Assembly (NCBI RefSeq): GCF_014191255.1
Contig: NZ_JACHWH010000001.1
Location: forward strand, 310,001 to 374,000
Source of the DNA: Amycolatopsis bartoniae
Lineage (GTDB): Bacteria > Actinomycetota > Actinomycetes > Mycobacteriales > Pseudonocardiaceae
DNA: 64,000 nt
Direction: 5' to 3'
Shown here: positions 1 to 8,734 of the stretch, piece after piece
How the letters are laid out: each line of letters opens with the position of its first letter
Numbering within the stretch: the stretch's first letter is position 1
Position numbers and translations under genes: made by a program
Notes under the pieces: model-generated
What the model was told of the DNA's origin: nothing
Database searches by the model: none
Seen by the model: the letters and a program-made list of their open reading frames with translations, nothing else

Positions 1-653
1 CCGAGGTGACGGTGCCGAGGGCCGACGTCGAGGTCGACGTGGACATGGAGAGTTTCGGCGAGTCCGGCGCGTACCTGTGGGGCTGCCTGCTGACGGGGGC
101 GGACATCGGGCTGGCGCACGGGTACCGGGCGTTCGTCACGTGGGACCCGCTGCCCACAGTGGACGAGGCGCGGTCGTTCGCGGAGTTCTGGGCGTGGCTG
201 CGGGAGGTCCGGCAGCGCACGGCCGCGGCGGGTCTGACGTTCCGCGCGTACTGCTACAACGCACTGGCCGAGAACCGCTGGCTGTTCGGCTCGGTGGAGC
301 GCTTCGCAGGGCGCCCGGGCATCCCGGAGCGCCGCGAGGTGCAGTCCTTTGTGGACTCCGACGAGTGGGTGGACCTGTTCCGCGGGGTGTCCGACCAGTT
401 CCTGTGCGCGCGGGGCAAGGGGCTGAAGGTGGTGGCCCCGGTCGCGGGCTTCACGTGGCGCGACGCGGAAGCCGGCGGCGAGGCGTCGATGCGCTGGTAC
501 CGGGACGCGGTGGGCATGAACGGCACACCCCCGGACCGGGGCCAGCGCGAACGCCTCCTCCGCTACAACGAGGACGACGTCCGCGCCACCCAGGTCCTGC
601 GCGAATGGATGTCCGGCCCGGCGAACGACATCCCCTACATGGGAGACCTGTAG
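1..653 (+). CDS. TM0106-family RecB-like nuclease, C-terminal part (cut by window edge)
   Basis: The frame is open to the first base, so this is the 3' end of a longer gene; about 216 codons are visible. The fragment carries an RNase H-like 3'-5' exonuclease fold: an acidic DVDMES segment near residue 17, an aromatic-rich helix region, and a late YNEDDVRAT motif, which matches the YprB/TM0106 type of RecB-like nuclease where conserved Asp/Glu residues bind metal. In that family an N-terminal RecB nuclease half precedes this part; it lies outside the window. The last 19 bases overlap the 3' end of folA on the other strand. The family is usually annotated as putative nuclease with no defined pathway. 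The family call is from recognition of the motif pattern, not from a search. Confidence 0.75.
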   Translation, partial: EVTVPRADVEVDVDMESFGESGAYLWGCLLTGADIGLAHGYRAFVTWDPLPTVDEARSFAEFWAWLREVRQRTAAAGLTFRAYCYNALAENRWLFGSVERFAGRPGIPERREVQSFVDSDEWVDLFRGVSDQFLCARGKGLKVVAPVAGFTWRDAEAGGEASMRWYRDAVGMNGTPPDRGQRERLLRYNEDDVRATQVLREWMSGPANDIPYMGDL

Positions 654-1108
654 CCCCAGGTCAGGAAGCGGTAGTGCAGTCCGGTCGCGGACTCCTGCCA
701 CTCCCCGGCGGAGTCCGGTTCGCGCGCCACGTCCGGCGCCTGCGTGTCGCCGTCGAAGTGCTCCCGGATCTCGGTGACCACGATCCGGTCCGCGAACGGC
801 AGCGCCGCCCGGTACACCGCGGCCCCGCCGATCACCCAGACGTCCCCGTCCACCGCGGCGAGCGCCGCGGGTAGGTCGGGGAACGTCTCCACGTCCTCCT
901 GCGGCGTACGTGACAGCACGAGGTTGCGCCTGCCCGGCAGCGGCCGGAACCGCGGAGGCAGCGACTCCCACGTGCGGCGGCCCATGAGCACCGTGCCGCC
1001 CGCGGTCAGCGCGCGGAAGTGCTTCAGGTCCTCCGGTAGGTGCCAGGGCAGCGCGCCGTCGCGGCCGATGACCCCGTTCGCCGACTGGGCCCAGACCAGC
1101 CCGATCAC
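635..1108 (-). CDS. folA: Dihydrofolate reductase
   Basis: This 157-residue protein reduces dihydrofolate to tetrahydrofolate with NADPH. It starts [21 protein letters not shown], so the substrate-pocket [10 protein letters not shown] helix, the NADPH-binding GRRTWESLP segment and the VIGGAAVY strand/turn are all present in the usual order and spacing. Length fits the bacterial norm of about 160. The GTG start overlaps the thyA stop as GTGA, so the two are translationally coupled: thymidylate synthase makes dihydrofolate and this enzyme recycles it. An ATG-initiated longer frame exists upstream but would lie wholly inside thyA and shows no DHFR sequence. The 3' end overlaps the convergent nuclease gene by 19 nt. 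Confidence 0.95.
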   Translation of the reverse strand: MIGLVWAQSANGVIGRDGALPWHLPEDLKHFRALTAGGTVLMGRRTWESLPPRFRPLPGRRNLVLSRTPQEDVETFPDLPAALAAVDGDVWVIGGAAVYRAALPFADRIVVTEIREHFDGDTQAPDVAREPDSAGEWQESATGLHYRFLTWGYRSPM

Positions 1109-1902
1109 ACCGCCACCGGCGCCTTGATGGCGGGATGCGGGTCGTAGCCCTCGATCGTGACGTCCTCGTAGGTGTAGTCGAACAGGCTGTCCGCGGGCAT
1201 CAGGCGCAAGGTGGGAAACGGCCGCGCTTCGCGAGCGAGCTGCTTGCGTACCTGGTCGACGTGGTTGTCGTAGATGTGGCAATCGCCGCCGGTCCAGACG
1301 AAGTCACCCACGCGCAGACCCACCTGCGCGGCGAGCATGTGCGTCAGCAGCGCGTAGCTCGCGATGTTGAATGGCACGCCGAGGAACAGGTCGGCGCTGC
1401 GCTGGTACAGCTGGCAGGACAACGAGCCGTCGGCGACGTAGAACTGGAAGAGCGCGTGGCACGGCGGCAGTGCCATCCGCGGGATGTCCGCGACGTTCCA
1501 CGCGGACACGATGATCCGCCGCGAGTCCGGGTCCTCGCGCAGCGTGCGCAGCACCTCGGCGATCTGGTCGACGTGGCCGCCGCCGGGGGTGGGCCACGAG
1601 CGCCACTGCACCCCGTAGACCGGGCCGAGCTCCCCGTCGGGAGCGGCCCACTCGTCCCAGATCGTGACGCCGTTCTCCCGCAGCCAGCCCACGTTCGAAT
1701 CGCCGCGCAGGAACCACAGCAGTTCGTACGCGACCGACCGGAAGTGGACCTTCTTGGTCGTGATCAGCGGGAAGCCGTCGGACAGCCGGTAGCGGAGCTG
1801 GTGGCCGAAGACCGACCGCGTGCCCGTACCGGTGCGGTCCGCCTTGCGGGCGCCCGCGTCGAGCACGCGGCGGAGCAGGTCTTCGTACTGCGTGTCCGGC
1901 AT
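1105..1902 (-). CDS. thyA: Thymidylate synthase (ThyA)
   Basis: The product converts dUMP to dTMP using methylene-tetrahydrofolate, yielding dihydrofolate. At 265 residues it matches E. coli ThyA (264). The catalytic Cys148 sits in the [12 protein letters not shown] motif; [19 protein letters not shown] and [13 protein letters not shown] are the phosphate/nucleotide-binding segments typical of the family. The ATG at 1902 gives the canonical N-terminus with [12 protein letters not shown]. It lies 14 nt downstream of the SDR gene and overlaps folA by 4 nt, so SDR-thyA-folA is probably one transcript. Many actinomycetes carry the flavin enzyme ThyX as well; none is seen here. Confidence 0.97.
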   Translation of the reverse strand: MPDTQYEDLLRRVLDAGARKADRTGTGTRSVFGHQLRYRLSDGFPLITTKKVHFRSVAYELLWFLRGDSNVGWLRENGVTIWDEWAAPDGELGPVYGVQWRSWPTPGGGHVDQIAEVLRTLREDPDSRRIIVSAWNVADIPRMALPPCHALFQFYVADGSLSCQLYQRSADLFLGVPFNIASYALLTHMLAAQVGLRVGDFVWTGGDCHIYDNHVDQVRKQLAREARPFPTLRLMPADSLFDYTYEDVTIEGYDPHPAIKAPVAV

Positions 1903-1916
1903 GTCCGCGAGCGTAA

Positions 1917-2675
1917 CTAGCGAGGCGCCATCCGGAGGGAGCCATCCATGCGGATGACCTCGCCGTTGAGGTAGTCGTGCTCGATGATGTCCAGTGCGAG
2001 CTGTGCGTACTCGTCCGGGCGGGCCAGGCGCTTCGGGAACGGCACGCCCGCCGCCAGTCCGGCGCGGAACTCGTCGCTCACCGTCGCCAGCATCGGCGTG
2101 TCCACGATGCCCGGCGCGATGGTCATCACCCGGATCCCCTGCGACGCGAGGTCCCGCGCCGCCGGCAGGGTCAGGCCGACGACACCGCCCTTGGACGCCG
2201 AGTACGCCACCTGTCCGATCTGCCCGTCGAACGCCGCGACCGACGCCGTGCTGATGATGACGCCCCGCGCGTCGTCCGCCAGCGGCTCCGTCTTCGCGAT
2301 CGCCTCGGCGGCCAGCGTCATCACGTTGAACGTGCCGATCAGGTTGACCTCGATGACCTTCTTGAACAGCCCGAGGTCGTGCGTGCCCTTGCGCGACAGG
2401 ATGCGCGCCGACGGGCCGATGCCCGCGCAGTTCACCACGGTCCGCAGCGGCACCCCGGCGCCCGCGGCCTGCTCGACGGCGGCCCGGACCTGCTCGGGGT
2501 CGGTCACGTCGGTGCCGACGTACGTCACGCCGGACACCTCGGGCGCCTTCTCGATGCCGGCCGGGAGGTCGAACGCGAAGACCCGCGCACCCTTCTCCGC
2601 CAACGCCCGCGCTGTCGCCCCGCCGAGCCCGGAAGCCCCACCGGTGACGATCGCCGCCGTGTCCGCAATACGCAT
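1917..2675 (-). CDS. SDR-family dehydrogenase, 3-hydroxyacyl-CoA dehydrogenase type II-like
   Basis: A 252-residue classical short-chain dehydrogenase. It shows the cofactor glycine motif TGGASGLG near residue 11, the NCAG motif, a catalytic serine in ISTASVAAF and the YSASK Tyr/Lys pair. An Asp at the end of strand beta2 (FAFDLP) suggests NAD rather than NADP. The overall sequence, including NLIGTFNV and a C-terminal GEVIRMDG, resembles the HSD10 / short-chain 3-hydroxyacyl-CoA dehydrogenase subgroup involved in fatty acid or branched-chain acyl-CoA oxidation; exact substrate is inference. First gene of the likely SDR-thyA-folA transcript. It is divergent from ugd across 149 nt. Confidence 0.88.
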   Translation of the reverse strand: MRIADTAAIVTGGASGLGGATARALAEKGARVFAFDLPAGIEKAPEVSGVTYVGTDVTDPEQVRAAVEQAAGAGVPLRTVVNCAGIGPSARILSRKGTHDLGLFKKVIEVNLIGTFNVMTLAAEAIAKTEPLADDARGVIISTASVAAFDGQIGQVAYSASKGGVVGLTLPAARDLASQGIRVMTIAPGIVDTPMLATVSDEFRAGLAAGVPFPKRLARPDEYAQLALDIIEHDYLNGEVIRMDGSLRMAPR

Positions 2676-2824
2676 TTCGTCCCCTTATCGTCGCCACACT
2701 GCCGATGTCAGGTTAACGTTCGTTCGCACGCGCTCCCGGTGGTGCTCCTCACCGTCGCGCGGAGTACCCGGCGGCGACCACTGGCGTTAGCACGGCCGTC
2801 AACTCCGGCTGTCACCTTCGCAGC

Positions 2825-4123
2825 ATGGGCTCAGCTCGGATCGTCGTCATCGGCACCGGATACGTCGGCCTCACCACGGGCGCCTGCCTCGCGAGTCTCG
2901 GCCACCGCGTCACCTGCGTGGACGTGGACTCGCTCAAGGTCGCCAGACTCGCGGCCGGCCAGGTGGACATCCTCGAACCGGGGCTGGAGGAGCTGGTCTC
3001 CCGCGGCCTCGCGACCGGCAGGCTCGACTTCGTCGTCGGGTCGCGGCAGGCCGTCGTGGACGCCGAGGCCGTGTTCCTCTGCGTGCCGACCCCCATGGGC
3101 GCGGGCGGCGCGGCCGACCTGCGTGCGGTCGAGGCGGTGATCGACGAGGTCGCGGGCGCGTTGCCGCCGGGCTGCGCCGTGATCACCAAGTCGACCGTTC
3201 CCGTCGGCACCGCGCAGCGCATCCGCGGCCTGCTCGGCCGCACCGACGTGCCCGTGGTGGCGAACCCGGAGTTCCTGCGCGAGGGCACCGCGGTCGGTGA
3301 CTTCCTCAACCCCGACCGGATCGTCGTCGGCTCCGACGACCAGCCCGCCGCCCACTGGGTGGCCGGGCTCTACGCCGACCTCGCCGCGCCGAGCGTGGTC
3401 ACCGACGCGGCGAGCGCGGAGCTGGTCAAGTACGCCGCCAACTGCTTCCTCGCGATGAAGCTGTCCTACGTGAACGCGGTCGCCGAGCTGTGCGAGCGCC
3501 TCGGCGCGGACATCGAGTCGGTCACCGAGGGCATGGGTTACGACCGGCGCATCGGCCGCTCGTTCCTCAAGCCCGGGCCCGGCTGGGGCGGTTCGTGCCT
3601 GCCGAAGGACACGCACGCGCTCGTGCAGGTCGCCGAGTCCGTCGGGTTCGACTTCTCGCTGCTGTCCGCCGCGATCCAGGAGAACATCGCGCAGCGGGAC
3701 CGGATCGTCGCGAAGATCGCCGGTGCCGTCGGCGGCAGCCTCGCCGGGGCGCGCGTCGGCGTCCTCGGCCTGGCGTTCAAGGCCGGGACCAACGACCTGC
3801 GTGACTCGCCCGCGCTGTCGGTGACCGCGATGCTCGCCGCCCACGGCGCCGAGGTGACCGCCTACGACCCCGCGGTCGGCGGCGAGCAGCCCGGCATGCG
3901 CATCGTCGACGACCCGTACCAGACCGCGAAGGGCGCCGACGCGATCGTGGTGCTGACCGAGTGGGACGAGTTCCGCAGGCTGGACTGGACCTACGTCGCC
4001 GAGCTGATGCACGGCGACGCGGTGGTGGACACCCGCAACCTGCTCGACCCGCAGTCGGTCCTTTCGGCGGGCCTGTCCTGGCTCGGCCTCGGCCGCCCGC
4101 GGGCGCGCGTGCTCGCTCCTTAG
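2825..4123 (+). CDS. UDP-glucose 6-dehydrogenase
   Basis: A 432-residue enzyme of the UDP-glucose/GDP-mannose dehydrogenase family, making UDP-glucuronate for surface polysaccharide or secondary metabolite sugars. The N-terminal Rossmann motif GTGYVGLTTGACLASLGH opens the protein; NPEFLREGTAVGDF and the catalytic Cys in GWGGSCLPKDTHAL are intact, and the C-terminal UDP-binding domain carries GLAFKAGTNDLRDSPAL. The ATG at 2825 gives the motif at the expected distance from the N-terminus. It stands alone, divergent from the SDR operon, and its stop overlaps that of the VOC gene by 4 nt. It could supply the glycan locus about 4 kb downstream, but that link is inference only. Symbols used for this enzyme vary (ugd, udg, tuaD). 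Confidence 0.94.
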   Translation: MGSARIVVIGTGYVGLTTGACLASLGHRVTCVDVDSLKVARLAAGQVDILEPGLEELVSRGLATGRLDFVVGSRQAVVDAEAVFLCVPTPMGAGGAADLRAVEAVIDEVAGALPPGCAVITKSTVPVGTAQRIRGLLGRTDVPVVANPEFLREGTAVGDFLNPDRIVVGSDDQPAAHWVAGLYADLAAPSVVTDAASAELVKYAANCFLAMKLSYVNAVAELCERLGADIESVTEGMGYDRRIGRSFLKPGPGWGGSCLPKDTHALVQVAESVGFDFSLLSAAIQENIAQRDRIVAKIAGAVGGSLAGARVGVLGLAFKAGTNDLRDSPALSVTAMLAAHGAEVTAYDPAVGGEQPGMRIVDDPYQTAKGADAIVVLTEWDEFRRLDWTYVAELMHGDAVVDTRNLLDPQSVLSAGLSWLGLGRPRARVLAP

Positions 4124-4992
4124 GGCTGCCAGAGCCAGAACTCGATGCCCTGGTTGTCCACGCACTCGGCGGACAGGCCGTACGGCTGTCGTTCGACGTC
4201 GCCGGCCTGACCGCCGAGTTCGCGCACCCGCGCCAGCGCCGCGTCGAGGTCGTCGACCGCGTACATGACCTTCCAGCCGACCTGCCGTCCCGGCCCGCCC
4301 CACAGGCCGCCGAACAGGCCGTTGCCCTCGATGCCCCAGCCGTGTTCGACGTGGCCCGGCGAGAACTGCCAGCCGAGCACCCCGCCGTAGAACTCCTTGG
4401 CGGCTTCGTCGTCCGGGACCTGGAAGGTGAAGTACCCGGCTTCGCCGTGCCGGGGAGCTTTCCCGGCCGAGGTCCGCGGCGGGGCCTGCGCGACCAGCCA
4501 CCGCTGCCCGAACGGGTCGCGGACGGCCCCGCTCAGCCCGTGCCCGGTGTCGGCGACGGGGCGCAGCAGCTCCGCGCCGCGAGCCACCGCCCGGCGCACC
4601 GCTCCTTCCACGTCGGGCACCTCGATCCGCACCGACGCGCCACCCGGGGCGGCGACGTGGCCGACGTCCTCGGACTCCTCGGCCAGCATCAGCACCGAGT
4701 CGCCGACCGCCAGTTCGGCGTGCCCGATCCTGCCGTCGGACATGACGATCGGATCGCCGCGGCGGGTCGCGCCGAACACCTCGACGTAGAAATCGAGCGC
4801 GCGGCGCGCGTCGGACACGGCGAGGTACGGGGTCAAGGAGTGCAGTTCGGCCCGTGCGGGCGCTTCGGTGGTGGTCATCTCTCCTCCGTTCAGGATGGCG
4901 AGCTGCAGCTTCTGGCGTAGTTCGGCGGCGAACCGCGGATCGGGATCGGCGGGGCGCGAGGGTTCGCGGAGGGCGTCGAACGGGTCAGTCAT
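4120..4992 (-). CDS. Two-domain VOC (glyoxalase-fold) protein with ECF-linked N-terminal helix
   Basis: A 290-residue protein with two vicinal-oxygen-chelate modules, roughly residues 52-165 (PhnB-like, opening with TPYLAVSDARRALDFYVEVFG) and 180-290 (YFTFQVPDDEAAKEFYGGVLGW). The first 38 residues are separate: DPRFAAELRQKLQLAI is a charged amphipathic helix of the kind placed at the N-terminus of proteins encoded beside ECF sigma factors. Its start lies inside the 3' end of the sigma factor gene (8-nt overlap), so the two are cotranslated. Possible roles are binding or modifying a small molecule that triggers the sigma factor, or a resistance function. No transmembrane segment is seen. The substrate is unknown. 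Confidence 0.85.
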   Translation of the reverse strand: MTDPFDALREPSRPADPDPRFAAELRQKLQLAILNGGEMTTTEAPARAELHSLTPYLAVSDARRALDFYVEVFGATRRGDPIVMSDGRIGHAELAVGDSVLMLAEESEDVGHVAAPGGASVRIEVPDVEGAVRRAVARGAELLRPVADTGHGLSGAVRDPFGQRWLVAQAPPRTSAGKAPRHGEAGYFTFQVPDDEAAKEFYGGVLGWQFSPGHVEHGWGIEGNGLFGGLWGGPGRQVGWKVMYAVDDLDAALARVRELGGQAGDVERQPYGLSAECVDNQGIEFWLWQP

Positions 4993-5503
4993 GGCAGCCC
5001 TCCTTTCCCCGGTACGCGGTGCGGAACGCGGCTTTCGCCCGCACCAGCAGGGCTTCCGTGGCGTGCACGGTGCGCCCGAGCAGGCGTGCGACCTCCGGCA
5101 CGGGCAGTCCGTCGAGGTACCGCAGCGTCAGCGCGGCCCGGTGGTGCCCGCCCAGCTCGGCGAGCACCTCGCGGGCCAGCAGCGCGTCGATCTCTCCCTC
5201 CCACGGGTCCACGGTCTCGGTTTCACGCACCAGCCGCAGCCCGCGCTCCTCCCGCTCCCGGCGGCGCCAGTGGTCGACCAGCTTGTGCCGGGCGACGCCG
5301 ATCAGCCACCCCGTGCTGACCGGCGGCGCCTCCGTGGCACGGCAGGCGGAGACGGCACCGAGGAACGTCTCGGACGTCAGCTCCTCGGCGACCGCCCGGC
5401 TGCCGCACCGGGACAGCAGGTAGCCGTACACCTCCGGCAACGCCTCCTCGTAGAGCTCGAGCAGGGCGAATGCCGGGTCCGGTCGTACCCGCGGTTCGCT
5501 CAC
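4985..5503 (-). CDS. ECF-type RNA polymerase sigma factor
   Basis: A compact 172-residue sigma factor. Region 2 lies near residues 15-85 (EEALPEVYGYLLSRCG, AEELTSETFLGAV, WLIGVARHKLVDHWRR) and region 4 near 110-165 (LGGHHRAALTLRYLDGLPVPEVARLLGRTVHATEALLVRAKAAF, an HTH). There is no extra C-terminal domain and no zinc-finger anti-sigma gene beside it; the coupled partner is the VOC protein instead. Start is GTG at 5503; a homolog-style N-terminus supports it. The gene is divergent from the histidine kinase gene across 134 nt, where autoregulation would be expected, but I could not make out a clear ECF -35/-10 pair. Confidence 0.9.
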   Translation of the reverse strand: MSEPRVRPDPAFALLELYEEALPEVYGYLLSRCGSRAVAEELTSETFLGAVSACRATEAPPVSTGWLIGVARHKLVDHWRRREREERGLRLVRETETVDPWEGEIDALLAREVLAELGGHHRAALTLRYLDGLPVPEVARLLGRTVHATEALLVRAKAAFRTAYRGKEGCHD

Positions 5504-5624
5504 ACCCCCATCGTCGTCCGGGCGCCCGGTTTTCCGACGGGGCGGAACGGACTTTTTTTCGACGGCACCGGGCGTAGCCGTGGAAGCCGCTTTCGGACGG
5601 ACGCGCTCGGTGGCCTGCGTGCCG

Positions 5625-5630
5625 TAGCTT
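5625..5630 (+). promoter_or_regulatory. -10 element (TAGCTT) for the histidine kinase gene
   Basis: TAGCTT ends 7 nt before the GTG start at 5638. With initiation about 7 nt downstream of a -10 box, the transcript would begin at the start codon, giving a leaderless mRNA. There is no Shine-Dalgarno sequence in the gap. The same arrangement recurs at many starts in this window. Confidence 0.5.
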
Positions 5631-5637
5631 TCCCGGT

Positions 5638-6744
5638 GTGTGGCGAACGAGCCGGTACCCGGTGGACGTGCTGGTGACGCTCGTGCCGATGGTGTTCGTG
5701 CTCGGCGCGACGACCCTCGCCGGGCACTTCCAGCCAGGCAGGGCGCTCGACCTGCCCGGGTACCTGTGGCTCGCCGGCGCCGCGCTGCCGCTGTCGCTGG
5801 TCCGGCGTTTTCCGCTGCCGGTGTTCCTGGTGACCGGCGCGGTGGTGCTGGCCTACTACCGCTCGTCCTATCCGAACGGGCCCGCGCTGCTGTTGCCGAC
5901 GATCGCGTTGTTCACCCTGACGCGGACGCGGGGACTGCTGGTCGCGGGGGTCACCGGTGGGGTCGCGTTGCTCGCCGCGTTCGGCGTGTACTTCGGCACG
6001 GGTGGCGCGTTGACGGCGAACACCCCGGTGGCGCTGCTTGTCGTGTGGCTCGCCGCGGTGCTGGGCATCGGCGCCGCGGCCCGCAACCGGGCGGCGGCGG
6101 TCCGGGCCGCGCGGGAGCGGGCCGCCGAGCACCAGTACCGGATGGCGGAGCGGGAGCGGCTGACGATCGCGCGCGAGGTGCACGACGTCGTGGCGCACAG
6201 CCTGGCGATGATCAATGTGCAGGCCGGGGTCGCGGCGCACGTCGCGGACCGGCGGCCGGAGCAGGCGGTCGAGGCGCTGCTGGCGATCAAGGAGGCGAGC
6301 GCGGCCGCGCTGGCGGACCTGCGGGCCACGGTCGCCGTGCTGCGGTCGGGGCAGGGGCTGGGCCCCGCGCCGAGCCTGGACCGGCTCGACGAGCTGCTGG
6401 ACCACGCCCGCGCGGCCGGCCTGCGGGTGACCGTGCACGGCGAGCCGGGCGAGCTGCCCGCGCCGGTCGACGGGGCCGCGTACCGGATCCTGCAGGAGTC
6501 GCTGACGAACGTGGTCCGCCACGCCGCCGGAGCATCCCAAGTGGACGTCCACTTCGGACGCATCAACGGCTCGTTCACGCTCGCGGTGCGCGACGACGGC
6601 GAGTCTCCGGCGGATCCGTTGCCGGGCAACGGTTTGCGGGGAATGGCCGAACGGGCCGCGGCACTGGGCGGCCGGGTGACCGCGAGCCCGGTCGAGGGTG
6701 GTTTCGAGGTGCGGGCGGAACTGCCCGTCGAGGAGGACCGATGA
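5638..6744 (+). CDS. Sensor histidine kinase, DesK/NarX (HisKA_3) type
   Basis: A 368-residue membrane kinase. Four to five hydrophobic segments occupy about residues 10-150 without a recognisable extracytoplasmic sensor domain; a short coiled linker follows. The HisKA_3 phosphoacceptor box is ERLTIAREVHDVVAHSLAMI (His near residue 182) and the HATPase domain shows ILQESLTNVVRHA (N box) and GNGLRGMAERAAALGG (G box). The GTG start gives MWRTSRYPVDVLVT. The stop overlaps the response regulator start as ATGA, so the pair is cotranslated. The stimulus is unknown; kinases of this layout commonly answer membrane or cell-wall stress, but that is family-level knowledge. A TAGCTT -10 box sits just upstream. 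Confidence 0.92.
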   Translation: MWRTSRYPVDVLVTLVPMVFVLGATTLAGHFQPGRALDLPGYLWLAGAALPLSLVRRFPLPVFLVTGAVVLAYYRSSYPNGPALLLPTIALFTLTRTRGLLVAGVTGGVALLAAFGVYFGTGGALTANTPVALLVVWLAAVLGIGAAARNRAAAVRAARERAAEHQYRMAERERLTIAREVHDVVAHSLAMINVQAGVAAHVADRRPEQAVEALLAIKEASAAALADLRATVAVLRSGQGLGPAPSLDRLDELLDHARAAGLRVTVHGEPGELPAPVDGAAYRILQESLTNVVRHAAGASQVDVHFGRINGSFTLAVRDDGESPADPLPGNGLRGMAERAAALGGRVTASPVEGGFEVRAELPVEEDR

Positions 6745-7406
6745 CGGTACGCGTCGTGCTCGCCGACGACCAGGCGCTGGTGCGGGCGGGTTTCCGGGTG
6801 CTACTGGACACCGAGGACGGTTTCGAGGTGTGCGGCGAAGCGCGCGACGGCGGTGAAGCGGTGGAACTGGCCCGCGCCACTCACCCCGACGTCGTGGTGA
6901 TGGACGTCCGCATGCCGGGCGTGGACGGCCTGGAGGCCACCCGCCGCATCACCGCCGACGAGGACCTCGCGGAGGTGAAGGTCCTGGTGCTGACGACGTT
7001 CGACATCGACGAGTACGTGTACGAGGCACTGCGCGCGGGCGCGAGCGGTTTCCTGCTGAAGGACACCGAACCGGTCGAACTGCTGCGTGCCCTGCGGGTG
7101 GTCGCGGCGGGCGACTCGCTGCTGGCGCCGACCGTCACGCGCCGGCTGATCGCGGAGTTCGTCGGCAGACCCGAAAACCGCCGTGTGGACAACACCGCGG
7201 TCCGGCAGGTCACCGACCGCGAACGCGAGGTGCTGGCACTGGTCGCGGGCGGCCTGTCCAACGACGAGATCGCCGCCCACCTGGTGATCTCCACCGCGAC
7301 GGCCCGCACGCACGTCAGCCGCATCATGACGAAGGTCGGCGCCCGCGACCGAGCCCAGCTGGTGGTGCTGGCCTACGAATCCGGACTGGTCACCCCGGGC
7401 CGGTGA
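6741..7406 (+). CDS. NarL/FixJ-family response regulator
   Basis: A 221-residue regulator cognate to the kinase immediately upstream (ATGA overlap). The receiver domain (1-125) has the acidic pair ADD near residue 9, the phosphoacceptor Asp in DVVVMDVRMPGVDG and the Lys in GFLLKDTEP. The LuxR-type HTH occupies about 150-215 with LTDREREVLAL-like sequence (VTDREREVLALVAGGLSNDEIA). The ATG at 6741 is chosen because it restores the standard MTVRVVLADDQALVRAGF start; a much longer open frame continues upstream but only as a shadow of the kinase gene. Followed at once by a strong hairpin. Confidence 0.95.
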   Translation: MTVRVVLADDQALVRAGFRVLLDTEDGFEVCGEARDGGEAVELARATHPDVVVMDVRMPGVDGLEATRRITADEDLAEVKVLVLTTFDIDEYVYEALRAGASGFLLKDTEPVELLRALRVVAAGDSLLAPTVTRRLIAEFVGRPENRRVDNTAVRQVTDREREVLALVAGGLSNDEIAAHLVISTATARTHVSRIMTKVGARDRAQLVVLAYESGLVTPGR

Positions 7407-7421
7407 GATCCCGGCCCGGGG
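7393..7421. terminator. Bidirectional GC-rich hairpin between convergent genes
   Basis: Perfect 11-bp arms (CCCCGGGCCGG at 7393-7403 and its complement at 7411-7421) enclose a 7-nt loop that contains the response regulator stop codon. It sits between the convergent regulator and hypothetical genes, whose 3' ends are only 22 nt apart. There is no T-tract, as is common for actinobacterial terminators. Confidence 0.75.
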
Positions 7422-7427
7422 CGGCGG

Positions 7428-8624
7428 TCACGAGTTGCGCTGCGTCGGCGGCGCGTGGTCGACCTGGTCCTGCAGGAGTGAGGTGAACAGCTGCTGCGCG
7501 GCCGCCCGGTCGGGCCCGAACGTCTCGACGATGATCACCCGGTCGTAGAGCACGTAGACCGCGCGGAAGACGCCCTGCGACGACTTGGCCGAGGTGCTCA
7601 GCACCGGCACGCCCTGCATCGACAGGTCACGGTTGGCCGACAGGCCGCCCCGCCGCTGGTTGTCGGCGTACTCGTTCGCGACCGTGGTGGCGGCCGACGG
7701 GCTGGGCAGCGTGAGCGAGAACAGGCCGATCGTCGACCCGCCCTGCGTCGAGGTGTTCAGCCGGCCGCTGGTCATGCCGCCCTGCTGCAGCGCGGCGATG
7801 ACCGAGTCCGGCAGGAGCTTGTTGGACTGCAGGGTGGCGAGGGTGAAGTCCCCGCCACCGGCGCGCGGCGTGCCGGGCGCGGTGATCAACGCGTCGGCGT
7901 CGCTGCTCGGCTCCGGCTTGGTGGGCGGCGGTTCCGGCAGCGGCTTGCTCGTGGCGGCGGGCGGCTGCTGGCCCGGGTTCGCCGCCTGCACGTCCGTGCT
8001 GTTGTCGCGGCCGAAGAGCAGCCAGACGGCCACCCCGAGCCCGATCACCACGATCGCGGCGATGGCGGAGAACAGGATCTTCCGCCCGTTGCCCTGGGAC
8101 TTCTGCTTCTGTTCGCCCTGCTCCGGGCCCTGGGACACCCACTCGTAGCCACCCTGCGGCGCGATCGGCGGCAGGTCACCGCCGCCCCACGGCGGGGTCG
8201 AGTCGCTCTGCGCGGCGTGCCACGCGGGGGGTTGCGCGAACCCGGCGGGCGGGGACTGCATGCCGGGGCCCTGCGGGTACTGGCCCTGCCACGGCTGCAC
8301 CGCCTGCGTCCGCTCCGCGGAACTGTCGTAGGAGGGCACGACCTGCGTGGCCTCGGAGTTCTGCGGCACCGGCCCGGAGGGCTGCGCGTTCTGCTGCGGG
8401 GGCTGGTTCTGCTGGGCGGGCGGCTGCGGTACGCCGCTCGGCGGCGACACCGGCTCGATGATCTGGGTGGAGTCGCCCTGGCCCGGGGTAGCCGGGGCTT
8501 CGGGAGGTGCTGCGGTGACCGCGGCGGAGAGGATCTGGTCGCGCCGCTGGCGGTAGGCGTCGGCCGAAAGTGAGCCGTTCGCCAGGTCTTCGTCGAGCTT
8601 GCGCAGCTCTTCCTGCCAGGTCAC
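7428..8624 (-). CDS. Single-pass membrane protein with WQEEL N-terminal hairpin and TQ-motif linker (paralogue A)
   Basis: A 398-residue protein of unknown function. Residues 1-35 (TWQEELRKLDEDLANGSLSA...) form a SHOCT-like helical hairpin; 36-180 is a Pro/Gln-rich cytoplasmic linker holding three similar Thr-Gln sites (STQIIEP, ATQVVP, RTQAVQP); a transmembrane helix lies at about 183-205 (ILFSAIAAIVVIGLGVAVWLLFG); the remainder is an extracytoplasmic domain of about 150 residues after a Pro-rich stalk. The type II topology (N-terminus in) follows from the charged QKQKSQGNGRK before the helix. A paralogue with the same order of parts lies at 15624-16700, and the glycan locus sits between them. 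GTG start, preceded by a GAAGGGGG ribosome site. Thr-Gln sites could be Ser/Thr-kinase targets; that is inference. Confidence 0.8.
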   Translation of the reverse strand: MTWQEELRKLDEDLANGSLSADAYRQRRDQILSAAVTAAPPEAPATPGQGDSTQIIEPVSPPSGVPQPPAQQNQPPQQNAQPSGPVPQNSEATQVVPSYDSSAERTQAVQPWQGQYPQGPGMQSPPAGFAQPPAWHAAQSDSTPPWGGGDLPPIAPQGGYEWVSQGPEQGEQKQKSQGNGRKILFSAIAAIVVIGLGVAVWLLFGRDNSTDVQAANPGQQPPAATSKPLPEPPPTKPEPSSDADALITAPGTPRAGGGDFTLATLQSNKLLPDSVIAALQQGGMTSGRLNTSTQGGSTIGLFSLTLPSPSAATTVANEYADNQRRGGLSANRDLSMQGVPVLSTSAKSSQGVFRAVYVLYDRVIIVETFGPDRAAAQQLFTSLLQDQVDHAPPTQRNS

Positions 8625-8734
8625 CCCGGCACCCCCTTCGGGATCGGTGTTGCGAATGCTTGCGGCTGGAAACCGGAACGTAGCCGCACCCGACTACGGC
8701 ACATTGTGCACCCCGGCCTCGGGCCCGTTGGCCC

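Noticed and set aside
5504-5637. ECF-type -35/-10 autoregulatory promoter for the sigma gene
   Set aside because: A GGAAAACC stretch is present but no CGTC-type -10 at 16-17 bp spacing was convincing.
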